Assembly (NCBI RefSeq): GCF_000516985.1 | Contig: NW_006917092.1 | Span: forward strand, 946,619 to 1,010,618 | Direction of reading: 5' to 3' | DNA from: Pestalotiopsis fici W106-1 | Taxonomy: Eukaryota; Ascomycota; Sordariomycetes; Amphisphaeriales; Sporocadaceae | DNA: 64,000 bases | In this document: positions 10,077 through 21,900 of the stretch, piece after piece | How the letters are laid out: the number at the start of each line of letters is the position of its first letter | How positions within the stretch are numbered: position 1 is the first letter of the stretch | The notes under the pieces: generated by a model | Seen by the model: the letters and a program-made list of their open reading frames with translations, nothing else | Told to the model about the DNA's origin: nothing | The model's database searches: none | Translations under genes and position numbers: made by a program

Positions 10077-11641
10077 TCAAAACTGGCTGACAAATCCCTG
10101 AGCTCCTTGCTCAGCCGACATTCGATCAAATCGTTCGTCGTCCACCAAATAACAGCTTGGAAACCCATCAGGAATCTTTCCATGAATAGCCATGCTCGCA
10201 ACCGCCTCTCCCGTCAGCCAACACTTGTCCATACCGTGCCCGCTAAAGCCAGCGGCAATCCACTCGCCGTCTCCTGTGCGGCCCGACATGTTGGGAGTCA
10301 GCCTGCCAACCACGGGTAGGTGATCGGACGTGAACCCCATGATCCCCGACCAGACCTGAGAATCTCCAACGGGTTCCGTATCCTCCCAGATCCGGGGTAG
10401 AATCGACAAGATATTCTGCTTGGCGGCATCACTCACAAACGAGTCATTATGGGTCAACAAATCCTTGACCTTTTGCGACTCGCCTCCAACCCATATATCG
10501 CCCGTCTGGGCATTTTGCTGGGCATAGTAAAGACCGGTCGTGAATTCCTGGGACTTTGCATCGTAGTGGCCTCGGGTAACCAATGACCAGGCAACATGGT
10601 GACCAACACGCGGAAATAATGGTCCGGGAGCCTGCCTCGACATTGTTCCCTTGAAAGGCCACAACTTTCCCGTCAGACGAGGCAGGAGGTGGGCCGAATA
10701 TCCGTTGGTACAATGAATGACCTTCTTAGCCCGAATGGTGCCTCTTGGAGTCTCCAGACTGTATGGGAGAGATTGATCCCCAGTGTGATGAATTCCAGTC
10801 ACTGGCGTATTTGTCTCGAGAGTGAACCGGCCTTCAAAGTTTCGTAACAGCGAGCTAAAGACTGCAGTAAAAAGGCGGTACGGCCATAGTGCGGCAGCCC
10901 CAGCTTGCTGACTGGCTCCTGCGACATTTTTGAAATGGTACTTCTGTGTGTGGAATAAGCAGAGGCTTGATATGAACATTGCGGCCGGACGTCTTACCTT
11001 GACTGCCTCTTCTTTGGAGGTTACGTCGAACCCCAGATTTCTCTGGAGGACGTTTTGTTTGATCGATGCGGCGACCGACTTGGCCGCCTCATATTGATCT
11101 GCATCTAGGCCCGTAGCGTGAGTCACGGTTCTCAACTCGACTGCGGCATGATCGGCTGGGTCAAGCTCCTCGACCAGCTGTGCTAGGCGGGTAATGTTGG
11201 CCTCGGTGAAATGCAATATCTCAATCGCCTGTTCCTTGCCGACAGTCTCCACGTGCTCTGCAAAGAGCTCGTCGGAATCCGACATCAAGTGGCCGCCGTT
11301 CCTGCCGGTAGCCCCGCTCACGGCGTTGCGCGCCTCCAATACCGTGATCCGAAGGCCTGCCGCACTGGCACTGGCATCGTGCAGCAGATGATAGGCAGTA
11401 CTACACCCTGTGATGCCTGAGCCGATGATGACAATATCAGTCTCGGTTGGCAATTCCGCTGAGCGCACAGTTGCTATGGTTGGGTGGGGCGGTTCCTGCC
11501 AAGCAGAAGTAGTCGGATGCAAACTCGGTGGTCCGACTGGGAGAGAAATCCTCTCCAAGACCTGATTTCTGAGATCTACTACGATTCAGTGGCTGTGTGT
11601 GACTTTGGGGAGAGGGGGAATGTCTCACCTTCGTGATCCAT
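10077..11641 (-). CDS. FAD-dependent oxidoreductase (DAO/amine-oxidase fold)
   Basis: Flavoprotein of the D-amino-acid-oxidase/glycine-oxidase fold; probably oxidises an amine or amino-acid-like substrate, exact substrate unknown. Spliced as 11641-11629, 10997... more precisely exons 11641-11629, 11575-10998 and 10943-10077, giving 485 aa. Exon 1 is tiny (MDHE plus one base); the intron at 11576-11628 has donor GTGAGA and a CTGAAT branch. The dinucleotide-binding motif DIVIIGSGITG is at about residues 51-61, followed by LEARNAVSGATGRNGGH, a typical FAD-contacting region. The C-terminal half has GIMGFTSDHLPVVG and AAGFSGHGM, classic DAO FAD-pyrophosphate/flavin contacts. A 54-nt intron (10944-10997, GTAAGA...CACACAG) keeps frame and has no stop, so an unspliced form would add 18 residues. 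Confidence 0.85.
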
Positions 11642-12371
11642 TATGGTTTCGTGTCTAGCTCTATGCTCTTTTCGGTGATTATAAGAAAGTGGTGGTCGAA
11701 ATGTAGTCCTATGTTAGCGAAGGCTGGTGCTTGTAGCAAAGTACTCTAAAGAGGTTGCAATCTATTATAGGATGGAGACCCCTCAACGCCAGATGCGAGG
11801 CCAGTGGGCGTGCCTGAACTGTACAGATTGGGCATTTCACCTGTGCGCGGCTCGCGGCTCGAGTTGTAGTTTCGGGTTAGTGCAGGTGTAACGTGAGGTC
11901 CGCACACAATTGGCAGCAAGACGTATTGGGGTTGGCAAATCAGAAGACGAGGCTCGGTGAGTTTGATCGGTATCTGATTTCGGCATTCCTTTTCGCAAAA
12001 TGGTTCGTTTACAGCCACCCGAGCAAATACGAGTAAAGGCAGGTGGTTGCACTGGAAAAGGTCTCGGTATGGTTCATGATTGATTGTATTGGTGCATTCG
12101 TATCAAAATCATATAGATGAGACCTTTTCACCACTGAATCTATAGACTTGACATATCCTCCATTTATCGAACGTACCGGAGGCCGAGTCATGTGTGAGTA
12201 TGTCTAGACTCTCTACAAGTGCCCAATATGGTGGACGTAGAAATTTATGAAATCGAGACAAACTCAAAGTTCTGGTCCGCGTGAACCTCATTGATCATAT
12301 TCGGTGCTCAATTCTAAATCCGTGTCAAACTAGTTCATTTACATAAGACTGGTCAACTGAACTTATACTAT
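11642..12371. other. Intergenic, no gene seen
   Basis: Lies between the oxidoreductase start and the esterase stop. Several overlapping short frames (60-90 aa) occur, none with family features or plausible splicing. Confidence 0.4.
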
Positions 12372-14107
12372 TCACTGGCCCATCTTTGGGGGTGACCATT
12401 CAAATTTGCCCATGCGATCCCTCTTCACGGCGATATGGTCCACCGCTGCTATCAGCTGTTCGTAGACGCCCATGTCAATAATCTTTTGCGTCCGCGAGTA
12501 TTTACGCACAGGCTCATCCTCACTCTCACTGACCACTTGGCAAGAGTCATCCGCACCATAGCGCATCCAGGAAGCGCTCTCACTGATGCGCGGCCACGGG
12601 TCCTTACCATACGCAAAGTCGATCCAGTGATCTGCCATGGACCGGGCCAATTGTTTCTGCTCCGTGCTAAAGTGTTCATCAAAATTGAGAAACAGGTAGA
12701 GAAGGTCAAGTGCATGATACGCCAGACCCTTCAGTGGGCTGTCATGGGTACAGGGCCTGTCAAAGTGATAGCCAAACGTCTGCCTAATCTTGGAGCGATG
12801 CGCAGCAATCCGGTTATGAGCTTTGAAGGTGGTGTCTCCTGCCAGGTCCTCCATCCGTACAAGAAACTGGTCTGTAGGGGTATTCGTAGTAATGTCGTAT
12901 GCATTGAGAATCTCGCTGGCTGCATCCGGTCCGCAGTGCGACGCCAACGTCTCGTAGACTGACGAGAAATTGTCCTCCTCGAAGCTTTCATGAAAGATCA
13001 TGCCCTCATCAAGGACATCACCAACCATGTATGATTTGAGCCACTCGGGTGGCGAACTGATCTGGCTGAATGATGGTGGAGTGGCATGAAACACCCCGTC
13101 ATCACAGGGGTTGCCAGTACAAACAAAAATCCCCTCCACGTGCAATGTTGCAGCTGAGACTTTATCCTGTGGAATGGTACGCAGCTCATCCAGCGATGTT
13201 GAAGAATCGGGATCAATTTTGAAATATGTCAGAAGCGCCCGGTAATGCTTCTCGTGGTGTTGGAGTGGCCATGTCGGGATGGTGTTCAGATGGCCAGACA
13301 TGGCAATGGCACGATGGAATGGTGCCGGGTTCTTGGCTGCGATCTGGTGGGAGACGCTCATACCGCCAGCGGAGTCGCCGTATATAGTGACATTACCGGC
13401 ATCCCCTCTAAAGGCTGAGATATATCGTTGAACCCAGTAGAGAGCCACCTGCTGATCGTAGAGACCAAAGTTGCCCACTCCGGCGAAACCGTCCTTTTCC
13501 AGATCTTGACGTATGGCCTCGGAAGCGAGGAAACCCCCCAGACCGACGCGGTAGTTGAAGTTTATGGCTACAACGGGGGTATCTCGATTCACTGAGTGAG
13601 ACACAAAATTGACACCGTCAAAGACAGGCTCATTGGCGCCCCCGTACAAAAAGGACCCGCCATGGATGTAGACCATGACAGGAAACTTCTTCTCCCCCTG
13701 TCTTGGAGGAGTTGTGATGCTCATGACTAGACAGCTCAATTCGTCTTCGATTGGATGATCAAAGTGCGGCACCTTGGCCACGGGAATGAGGACATCAGTA
13801 CCGTGATTGTACTCTGGAGGATTGGGGGCACTAGAGCTGCAAGCAGGTCAGCATTTCTGAATTGCAGAAATTCACATCTAGAGAAAAGGCAAGGAGATGT
13901 TCCCACTTACCCAAGTTTGGTGCCGTCATGAAAGCCATTCGGCCAAGATGTCTTTAGGATTGATCGCGTCCATCGCTTGGGCAACGTCGCATATGGTATT
14001 CCGGCAAATTGCTGGACGCCGTTCTGGAAATGCCATCCTTCCACCGTACCCAAAGACTCGACAACCAGTCTGGCCTTGCCAGTGATTGGCACTTGACTAG
14101 GAGGCAT
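12372..14107 (-). CDS. Type-B carboxylesterase/lipase
   Basis: Alpha/beta-hydrolase of the carboxylesterase type-B (cholinesterase-like) family, hydrolysing carboxylic esters. Exons 14107-13911 and 13836-12372 (intron 13837-13910, donor GTAAGT) give 553 aa. Fungal type-B hallmarks follow in order: GTVEGWHFQNGVQQFAGIPY, the oxyanion-hole motif YIHGGSF, the nucleophile elbow GDSAGGM (Ser near residue 220), an acidic-residue region DEGMIFHESFEE, and the His region LAYHALDLLYLF. An upstream in-frame ATG at 14218 would add 37 residues including a hydrophobic stretch (FYTYLIWASFVAIM) that might act as a signal anchor. I prefer 14107 because family homology starts soon after it and no clean secretion signal follows. 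It is therefore more likely intracellular. Confidence 0.85.
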
Positions 14108-14218
14108 GATGGCAACGAACGATGCCCAGATAAGGTATGTGTAGAATGTAGACGAGACGTGTGTGTTTGGTGGTGGGGGAACTGAGGAGTAGATTGATCC
14201 GACCAGGCCAGAATGCAT

Positions 14219-14869
14219 CTATCGACAAGCCAGTAAACTTATGTATTTCTGATCAACCGGCATGTTTGTTTCCGACATTGCAACAGTCGACTGTCTATTG
14301 ACTTTAATCAGCCTAGAGATGCGATAAAGACTTGGTACGTCTGCTACCAGCAGTCTGAGGCGCCGTTGGTGCATCCATAGATGTCTGCTTGGTCCAGGAG
14401 GGCCGGTTATCAGTGACGGACCTAAAGCGCAGTCTACTCACTAACTAGACCCAACGCAGCAGATTTTGGAGCGCGGCTCGGGTTGCTTCATCGCTGTCGA
14501 CCCCCACCTATTGGCACCTGGTAAAAGCACATTAGTGCCCCATGGCATGTTGATCAGACCCAGCCGAGATAACCCTGCAGGATATGGCATTGAAATACTC
14601 CAACATTGTAACATCCAGTTGATATTGGCCTGTTCGAGTCTCGGCGGTAGGATATGTTACAAGCATGCAAATTATCCAGTTGCATGTCTTGAATGACTCG
14701 CGTATATCTCATGACGGTTATGTTTGTACAGTAGAAGAATTCAATTGACCATGCAAAGTCCATAATCATTTTCCATAGCTTGCAAAATACCAAAACGTTG
14801 ACGAGGCAAGTATTCACCTGACAATATTTCAACAAGACGAAAATTTCCATCTATTTCGGCACTCTAGCA
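14219..14869. other. Intergenic, no gene seen
   Basis: Promoter side of the esterase and 3' side of the GNAT gene. Only short random frames are present. Confidence 0.4.
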
Positions 14870-15728
14870 TTACTGTGCCTTGTCTCTCACCATATGATAC
14901 AAACTGCACTCGTGAGACGGCCTTTCTTCGTCCCTTAATACACCCTCATCTAGCATTTTGAACCCATACTTTTCATAGAATGGGACGTTTTTATAATTCG
15001 TGCATTCTAGGTAGCACGTTTCGTTACCCATGCGTTCAATCGCCCAATTCATGAGCGTCCCGCCGATTCCCATGCCTTGCGCATCCGGATTGACGGCAGC
15101 TATCGAGAGATACCACATGGAACTTTTGGGGTACTTGGTTCCAAACTTTTTGAAAAAGTCTTCATGGCTGGCGTACATTGTCGTGGATCTCTGCTCGCTT
15201 TCGTTTTAGTACATCTATAGACACATACTTTAGGATTTGAGAGATATCGTACCTTTCCGTCGCACGCAGGCTCCTTTGGCTGGTCCCATACTCGGGTCCA
15301 TAGAACCTTGAGATACTCCCACCAGTGTCGTAGACTTGTACGACGGAGCGCATGCGACGCCGGCGGGCGGAGGAAGCAGACACCTAGACTCCGGGGCATG
15401 CTCTCTTGTTCCATCACAGCTTCCACGGCAACTTCGTCGACCAACATTTGGCGTACACGCAGCTCTTGCCATTTCTGTAGTGCGGGCGTGAGGGAATCCC
15501 AGCGCATGACGCTCGCGTCGCGGTATAACCACATGAGCAGAGGGTCGGTCGCAAAAGCTAGGCTCAAGGTCTCGGCCGCTGCTGCCACTGAACGTCTGTC
15601 TTTACAAGTGATCCGTATCAGCGTAAGGGGCTCGTCTTCTCGCGAAAGGAAAGATGCAAAGCTGGAGAAAGAAACTCACCAAAGCCAAGGGGCTTGATTA
15701 GCACCTTGGTTGTCGATTTGGCTGCCAT
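14870..15728 (-). CDS. GNAT-family N-acetyltransferase
   Basis: Transfers acetyl from acetyl-CoA to an amine; substrate unknown. Exons 15728-15680, 15587-15253 and 15190-14870 give 234 aa, a typical size for fungal small-molecule GNATs. The N-terminus is MAAKSTTKVLIKPLGF, then AAAAETLSLAFATDPL, where such proteins carry the substrate-side helix. The acetyl-CoA pyrophosphate-binding motif QGMGIGG follows LSIAAVNPDAQ, and ECTNYKNVPFYEKYGF is the usual final motif. Introns 15588-15679 (GTGAGT...TTCAG) and 15191-15252 (GTACGA, TACTAAAAC branch) are required to join the motifs. Puromycin-acetyltransferase-like fungal GNATs are the closest architecture I can recall. Confidence 0.85.
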
Positions 15729-16253
15729 TAAGCATTGATGGACCTGGATGTTTCGTGTCAGAACAATCAAGACCAAGAATCAAAAGTGTCGAGACGGCTA
15801 GAGATGGCAAAACATATCCAACAACCGAATCTATCATACTCGGTCTTGCACATGATTAAGACGGATGCGTTTGCACCGGTTCTGGCCAGACCTGGCTGCG
15901 GTACGTACTGGTGCTATACCTTGTCAGCATGATGCAGATAGTGAGCGATACTTCTTTTGGCAGCCCGTACCGCGCTGATCTAGCGCTGGACCTCCGACTG
16001 CTGTCCCCTGCAGCACTACATACCACCCCTGCTAATGTTTTCCCCACGTCCAGTCCAATCGACAACGTGGACGCCATACGGATTCTACAAGGCCGAGGAT
16101 CTCAAGAATGTAGTCAGTATATGTAGGCATTGAAAGAAACGAGACGGGAGATGCAAAGTTGGAATCAGCTGCCATTTCATGCTTCCTCAAAGTCTTTCAA
16201 GGCATCGCCCCCCCTGCTTGACAAATAATTCCCATTTTTCACAGGTACAAACC
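15729..16253. other. Divergent intergenic region, GNAT and DUF3237 genes
   Basis: Shared 5' region of two divergently transcribed genes. A possible acceptor-like TTTTCACAG lies just before the 16254 ATG, so the DUF3237 gene may have a 5'-UTR intron. No additional gene is seen. Confidence 0.4.
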
Positions 16254-16909
16254 ATGGCGTCCGAGGCCAATACCAGCCCAGGAAATGCCCTGTATCCCGA
16301 CGTGCCACCAATGCGACCGCCGCACATGGAGTTTGTATACCGCCTGGTCGCCGAAATGCACCCGACCAACCACTACGAGATTGAGAACCTCCAGGGCACC
16401 GGCGTCACGCGCTCCGTCGGCCACATTGCTCGCGGCACCGTGCGCGGTCCAAAGATCAACGGCATCGTGGTGGAGAATAGCGGCGCCGATTGGGCTCAGC
16501 GCATTCATTCCAAAAAGGTCCGTCTTACTGGTGCATGAGGGGTTTTTTTTTTTTTTTTTTTTTTTTTTGTTCTGACAATCATTAGATTTTCTACAAGCTG
16601 TTTGCTCGATACACGCTACTCACCGACGATGGGCATCATATTCTGGTCGATGCGCAGGGCGTTTTCCGGCCGGGCCCCGGCGTGGACTTTGATTACGACG
16701 CAGGCACCAAGACAAGATTCCTACAGGATGACGTGGAATACTTTACGCACATTACCTTTGAGGCGGCCGGCGACTCACCGTACAATTGGATGAACGGGAT
16801 AGTCGCCGTGGGGGTGCTAGAGTCTGTCGACGATGCCGCCATTATTGACTGTTGGCGACTGACAAACTTTCCCGGGAAGGAGGTCGAGGACGTTTATGTT
16901 GGCCGGTAA
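16254..16909 (+). CDS. DUF3237 family protein
   Basis: Small single-domain protein of the DUF3237 family (lipocalin-like beta-barrel fold); molecular function unknown, with family members often beside catabolic or secondary-metabolic genes. Exons 16254-16517 and 16586-16909 give 195 aa. Diagnostic stretches: FVYRLVAEMHP, GHIARGTVRGPKINGIV, SGADW, RYTLLTDDGHHILVDAQG, YFTHITFEAAG, and the end MNGIVAVGVLE. The intron (16518-16585) contains a run of 26 T and a CTGAC branch near its 3' end. The start is the first ATG in frame with the family region. Confidence 0.8.
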
Positions 16910-17143
16910 CGTCTCATACGGTGGATTTATCATCACTTGGCGCCAAGCTAAGCCTTGAACATGTACAATACGTAAGATTATCACCTTCACCACTGCCTCA
17001 AGTAAAGCAGTCTGTCGAGTAGATGCTACAGTCAGTGAGATACTAAAACCACTTGCAAAAATTCAAAATTTGCAGGATAACACAACCTCGTACTATATGT
17101 TCTACCAACGCAGCCCAGTCGAATGTCTTGAAATTCCTTTGAA

Positions 17144-18223
17144 TTATTTGCGACAATATGCCACATTCACCTTTCCAACCATCTTGGCCGGCAGGATAGG
17201 ATGCCAAACCTTCAAGTCCGCCATCATCAACTCCTGCGTCTTCAGGACCTCTTCGTTCGTCATCTGGGCAATGATTCTCGCCGCCATAGGCAACTTGGTC
17301 AAGAGAAACCGGCAAATCACGTCGTAATCGTCAAATGCCAGATAGTTTTCAATCTCAACAACCTCAATGTCCTTGAAGCCGGCCATCGTAAGGCGCCGAG
17401 TCACGTCCTCGGCCGAGGAGCAGCCATTGGTAGGAATATCCATTTTCAAGTCGGGGCGCACCTTTAATGGGTACATGGATAGCCTGACCCATTCACTGCT
17501 CTGTAGAGAGGACATGGCGACCACGCCTCCAGGTGCCACGACGCGCTTCATGGCGTCAATGGCTTTGGCGGGATCACTTGCGAGAAGAGTTAGCAACTTT
17601 TCTCAGGTATCATGGAGCTCAGAGTGCAAAAGAAAATTGCCACAAAGCCATATCTTCCTCCGATGAAATACTTACGGGACCAAGAAGAGGACAAATCCGC
17701 ATAGCATATGGCTGACAGAATCATCCTCAAAGGCGGCGCAATCATGGATATCTACCTCGACCGTCTCGGCATGCTGCCAGGATGTGTTGCCCTTGTCAAC
17801 TTCAGCCTGCTTGCGCGCATTATACTGAGCCAACATTTGCGCATTGTTGTCGGCTCCAATCACCTTGGCGGAAACCGGAATCCGCGTATCATGAGCCTGC
17901 AATACCGCGTTGGTGACCTGCACCGTCTTAGCCTTGGGCCCATCATTCCCAAAATTGCTAGTCTTACCTGGCCCGGGCCACAACCCATATCGACAATGGT
18001 AGTGGCATCGGAAAAGGACAAGAGCTCATTCCCGTGTTTGGCCATGTGTTCAGCAGGCGCGACGCCGGGACCAGCAGTGATTTGCTGCATCATGGCCGGC
18101 GCAATATTTGACCATTCTGTATGGGTAATGTCTGCATAGATGAACGCTTTTGGTCAGCCAAAGGGCAGTCAGCATGGCGACATTAGAATGAGATTACGGA
18201 CGGTTGGGTGTTTCCTCCGCCAT
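17144..18223 (-). CDS. Class I SAM-dependent methyltransferase
   Basis: Rossmann-fold methyltransferase with small-molecule acceptor likely but unknown. Exons 18223-18202, 18131-17968, 17917-17676 and 17576-17144 give 286 aa. SAM-binding motif I is IVDMGCGPGQ (residues about 53-62). KVIGADNNAQMLAQYNARKQ is the acidic-loop strand, VEVDIHD motif II, and VVAPGGVVAMSSLQSSEW motif III. Intron 17577-17675 has a textbook GCTAAC branch; intron 17918-17967 is only 50 nt. The first intron (18132-18201) is the least certain, needed to place an ATG (MAEETPNH) in frame. It faces the DUF3237 gene tail-to-tail, about 235 bp apart. Confidence 0.8.
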
Positions 18224-18994
18224 TGTGCAGATCTCTTCTTCAATCGTTCGATGGCGTATTGCAATTGCTTTAGAGGGCTTTAGAGGAATGTTCAAATGTT
18301 TACGAATGATGGTTCCTCCTCGTCTTTGCAGGTGAGCAGATGGAAATCAAGCCAAATCGCCAGCATAACGGTTAAACTCTTGCTGCGCCTCAGTGCACCC
18401 CGGTACACAATTGCACTGAACGAATTAGACCACGATTCACCTCTTGATTACCAACACATCGAAGGATCCCGGGTAAACAAATGCTTAGTCTTCTAGCTCA
18501 AGAAGGACTATGTCCGTTAGGATCTAGCTTGATAACTCTGTCACCACAATCAAACTGCGGCATCGGCTGGTACGGGTAGATGTGGGAACATACCATGTCA
18601 AGTTTTGGCCTTTGGTCTCTTGGTTCTTAGAAATCAACGCAGAATCTCCACGAAAAGAATTCTATGTCGGAATATTGGATAACATGCTAAGCATCACTGA
18701 AGAACACGTGAGCCGTCGATTGATCCGCTCTCACAGTTGTCCACACGATACATTGGGCAAGCGGTTGGACTTGAGGATCTGCTCCAGAATGATTTGCATA
18801 TGCTCTTTATTTTCTATGGAATGGCGTCTTCCTCATCATTCAATTGGGCCAAACATTCCAGAAAAGTAGGCCACCTTGTCCAAGTAATTCTACACTATTG
18901 CTTTGAGCAGTTCTCCCATGTACAAGAACCATTGACAGCCAATTCCATTTCAAAAACACAACCAATTCCATCTCAAAACCCAACCAATTTCGTC
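18224..18994. other. Intergenic between methyltransferase start and helicase end
   Basis: No recognisable gene. Near 18940-18990 there is a short run of near-repeats around the word CCATTTCAAAAACACAACCA / CCATCTCAAAACCCAACCA, spaced 22 bp. Confidence 0.4.
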
Positions 18995-21900
18995 TCAGAA
19001 AGTGATCAAGTCACTCTCGCAATCATCGTTATCCTGATCCTCAACGTCTTCATTGTGCGACCGCAATTGTGTATATTGGTCTCCATCTTCCTCATCATCT
19101 TCACTCGAGACTTCCCACTCATTAGGAACACGGTCTCGCTTGACTCTGATGGTGACCTTTTGGAAAAAAGCATCTGAAAGCCCATGGTTGCTCGAATCAT
19201 CATGTTCACCGGACAAATAGGCCTGCTGTTGGGGCAAGGAACTGGGAGCCTGCAAGCGGGTTGCGCTTTGGGTAGTACTCGACGATGTGCTGCCACTCTC
19301 ATTACTGCTAATCCCGTTCTGCTGCTGCTGCTCCTTGTCGAGGACTTGTACTTGCGATCGGGCTTGCTGCTGGACGACGATAATAGGTCGGCCTGTCAGT
19401 CTCTGACCATCCTGCCCGATGCGGACGGGGCGGAAGGTGTCGTGGAAGCCCGTATTAGTCTCGACTGTCTGTGTCATTGATGGAGCAGGACGTTCGAGAA
19501 CTCTGTCGCTGGATGGTTGCCAGTTTGTCCATCTATTGACGGCAGTGTCTTCTGCTGAATTGGCCACTTGAAAACGACTAACAGAGTTTGCTTGGTCTGA
19601 GGACGTCGGCAAAGACTTCAATCGCTTGAATTGCGCACAATTCTGCTCACAGTGGCAGTCATCACCACAGATATTTCTGCAACTGTGACCGCATTGAAGC
19701 TTTCGCTCACAGGCGTGTTGACAAATGAGCTTGTCATGTGACATGGGATGGCAAAGTCGTTCGCACTGATGGCCACAAGGCTGGAAATTGCCGGTGCACT
19801 TCTCGAAGCAGCCGCCGTGTCGAGTCTGGAGATCTTCGGCATTTGCAGCGTAGGTAATGTTACCGTGGTTCTGACATCGCAGTGGGAGACTTGACGCGGC
19901 TGGGCTGTATCGACCAAGACCTTCAAACACTCTCTGCACATTGCCCCACATGAAACGCGAGGTCTCGGTTGCAGATGCGAGATTGTCAATATTGCCGAAA
20001 ATGTAGAAACCACGCTTGGCACGGCTGATGGACACAACGCTTCGATTCATGTCACCAACAAATCCAGCGACCGCGTGATTCTTTCGGAAATTACTGCGCA
20101 CGAGTGAAAGCAGTATAATGTCGTTCTCTTCGCCTTGGTATGAGTCAACCGTACTTAGACGGACACCGCGATGAACCTCGGGGCCAAACAAAGGCAACAT
20201 GTATTGTCGAAGGAGCTTCCTTATCTTCTTGACCTGCCCACGATAAAATGTCAGAATGGTGATTTGTTCGGGCCGAACTTGGTTCTGCAAGAGGTAGATG
20301 GCAAATCGGACAACCATCATTGCTTCTTCTGTATTGAGCTTGCTGAAGGATTCCAAGTCAATACTCTCAACCCAGTCGTGATTGAAGAGGTACAAGTTGA
20401 CGGGCATTCCGGGAACATCAGGGCGCAGTGTCTTGTCCATAACCACAGGGTGGTCACCGAGTCCAGGGTAAAAAGGGTTCAGAACAGATCTGATCTCGGG
20501 AATCATGCGGCGTTGTTGATTCAGGATGGTGTATGGTAAGTGCAAATATTCTACCAGACGCTCGAACATGGACACAGTGAGGTTGTGAAATCCGTCTGCT
20601 AGACCGGGAACGTCACAGTGTGGGACCAACTGCTGGTGGTCCCCAACGAGAATGAGCTGCTGGAGACTGGGCAGTAGTGCAGCGGCGATGTGAGCTTCGC
20701 GACTTTGAGCAGCCTCCTCGACAAGCAGGGTCTTGGGTTCCAGAGCTGCGAGAAGCCCACGGTACTTGGAGAGACCAGTTGTGGTACAGCCAATGACATG
20801 AATGCCCTTCGTCTTGATACACTCAACATCCCTCTTCCAGCCGCTGATCTTCAGATTGTTACAGATGCGAGTATAGTTGGCAAAAAGTCGGAGCAAAGCG
20901 TCGGATCGAATATCCAACAACTTCTTGTGCCAGTACTCGTAGATTGGACCGCGCCACTTCTCGGGTATGTCCCATAGATCGTTCTTTGCGAGGTGACGAA
21001 GCAACATAGGTGTATTGCCGGCAAGACTCTCCGGGTTCTCTCCACCCCACTTGCGTTTGATCTCAACGAATCGACCTTGCAAGCGAAAGGAGTCTGGACT
21101 GGAATCGTTGGTTGGGTCGTCGACATCAAGCTCCCACTCTGCCGTGTCTACTCCGTCGTGACGCTCATCCAGCGGCTCATCCACATCAAAGACTGACTGC
21201 TTAATGTGTATCTGGACGTCTCGAGCGGCGTTATCCAACCACTCAGCCATGATACCGTTTGGTCTTCCTGGCGCGGGAATCCAACCCCAAGACTCACCAG
21301 AGACGGAGTCGAACTGGTCCTTGGTGATGATTCCGTACTCGTGCAAGACAGATGGGTCCAGGAGCTCCTTTGAGAAAATCTCTGCAACCGCCAGTTCAAT
21401 GTCGCGGATAATCCTTTGTCGAGCTGCGTTCACATTATTGTAGTCACGACTCTGGACAGACTTGACGTTCCGGCGGAGATTGAAGAGACTGAACCCCTTG
21501 ATATCCTCATCTCGAGTTCGGCTTCCAAGCCGAACCACGCTAACTCCAGCCTTGATCAAGTGGGTCAAGATCTGATCAACAGCATGATTCGTCTCAGCGG
21601 CTACCACAATGACGTCCTCTGGATTCTTTCTCATACCAGCGGTGAGATTGTTGACCATGCACTGAAGAGCCTGGACAGACGTGTATGTTTTGCCTGTTCC
21701 AGGTGGACCCTGGCAAATGGCGAGCTCCTTTGTCAACAGTCGATGGACCGCTCGGAACTGAGAGCCGTCCAGATTCGTGTATTTTCGAATCTCGTTTGGC
21801 ATTCCACCGCGGACGTCGAAATTGCTGTACTTGTTTAAAATCTCTTGCCGCTGGTCGCCGTGGTCTGGTATGTGGTGCAAGATCGACGTGAGATCCATTC

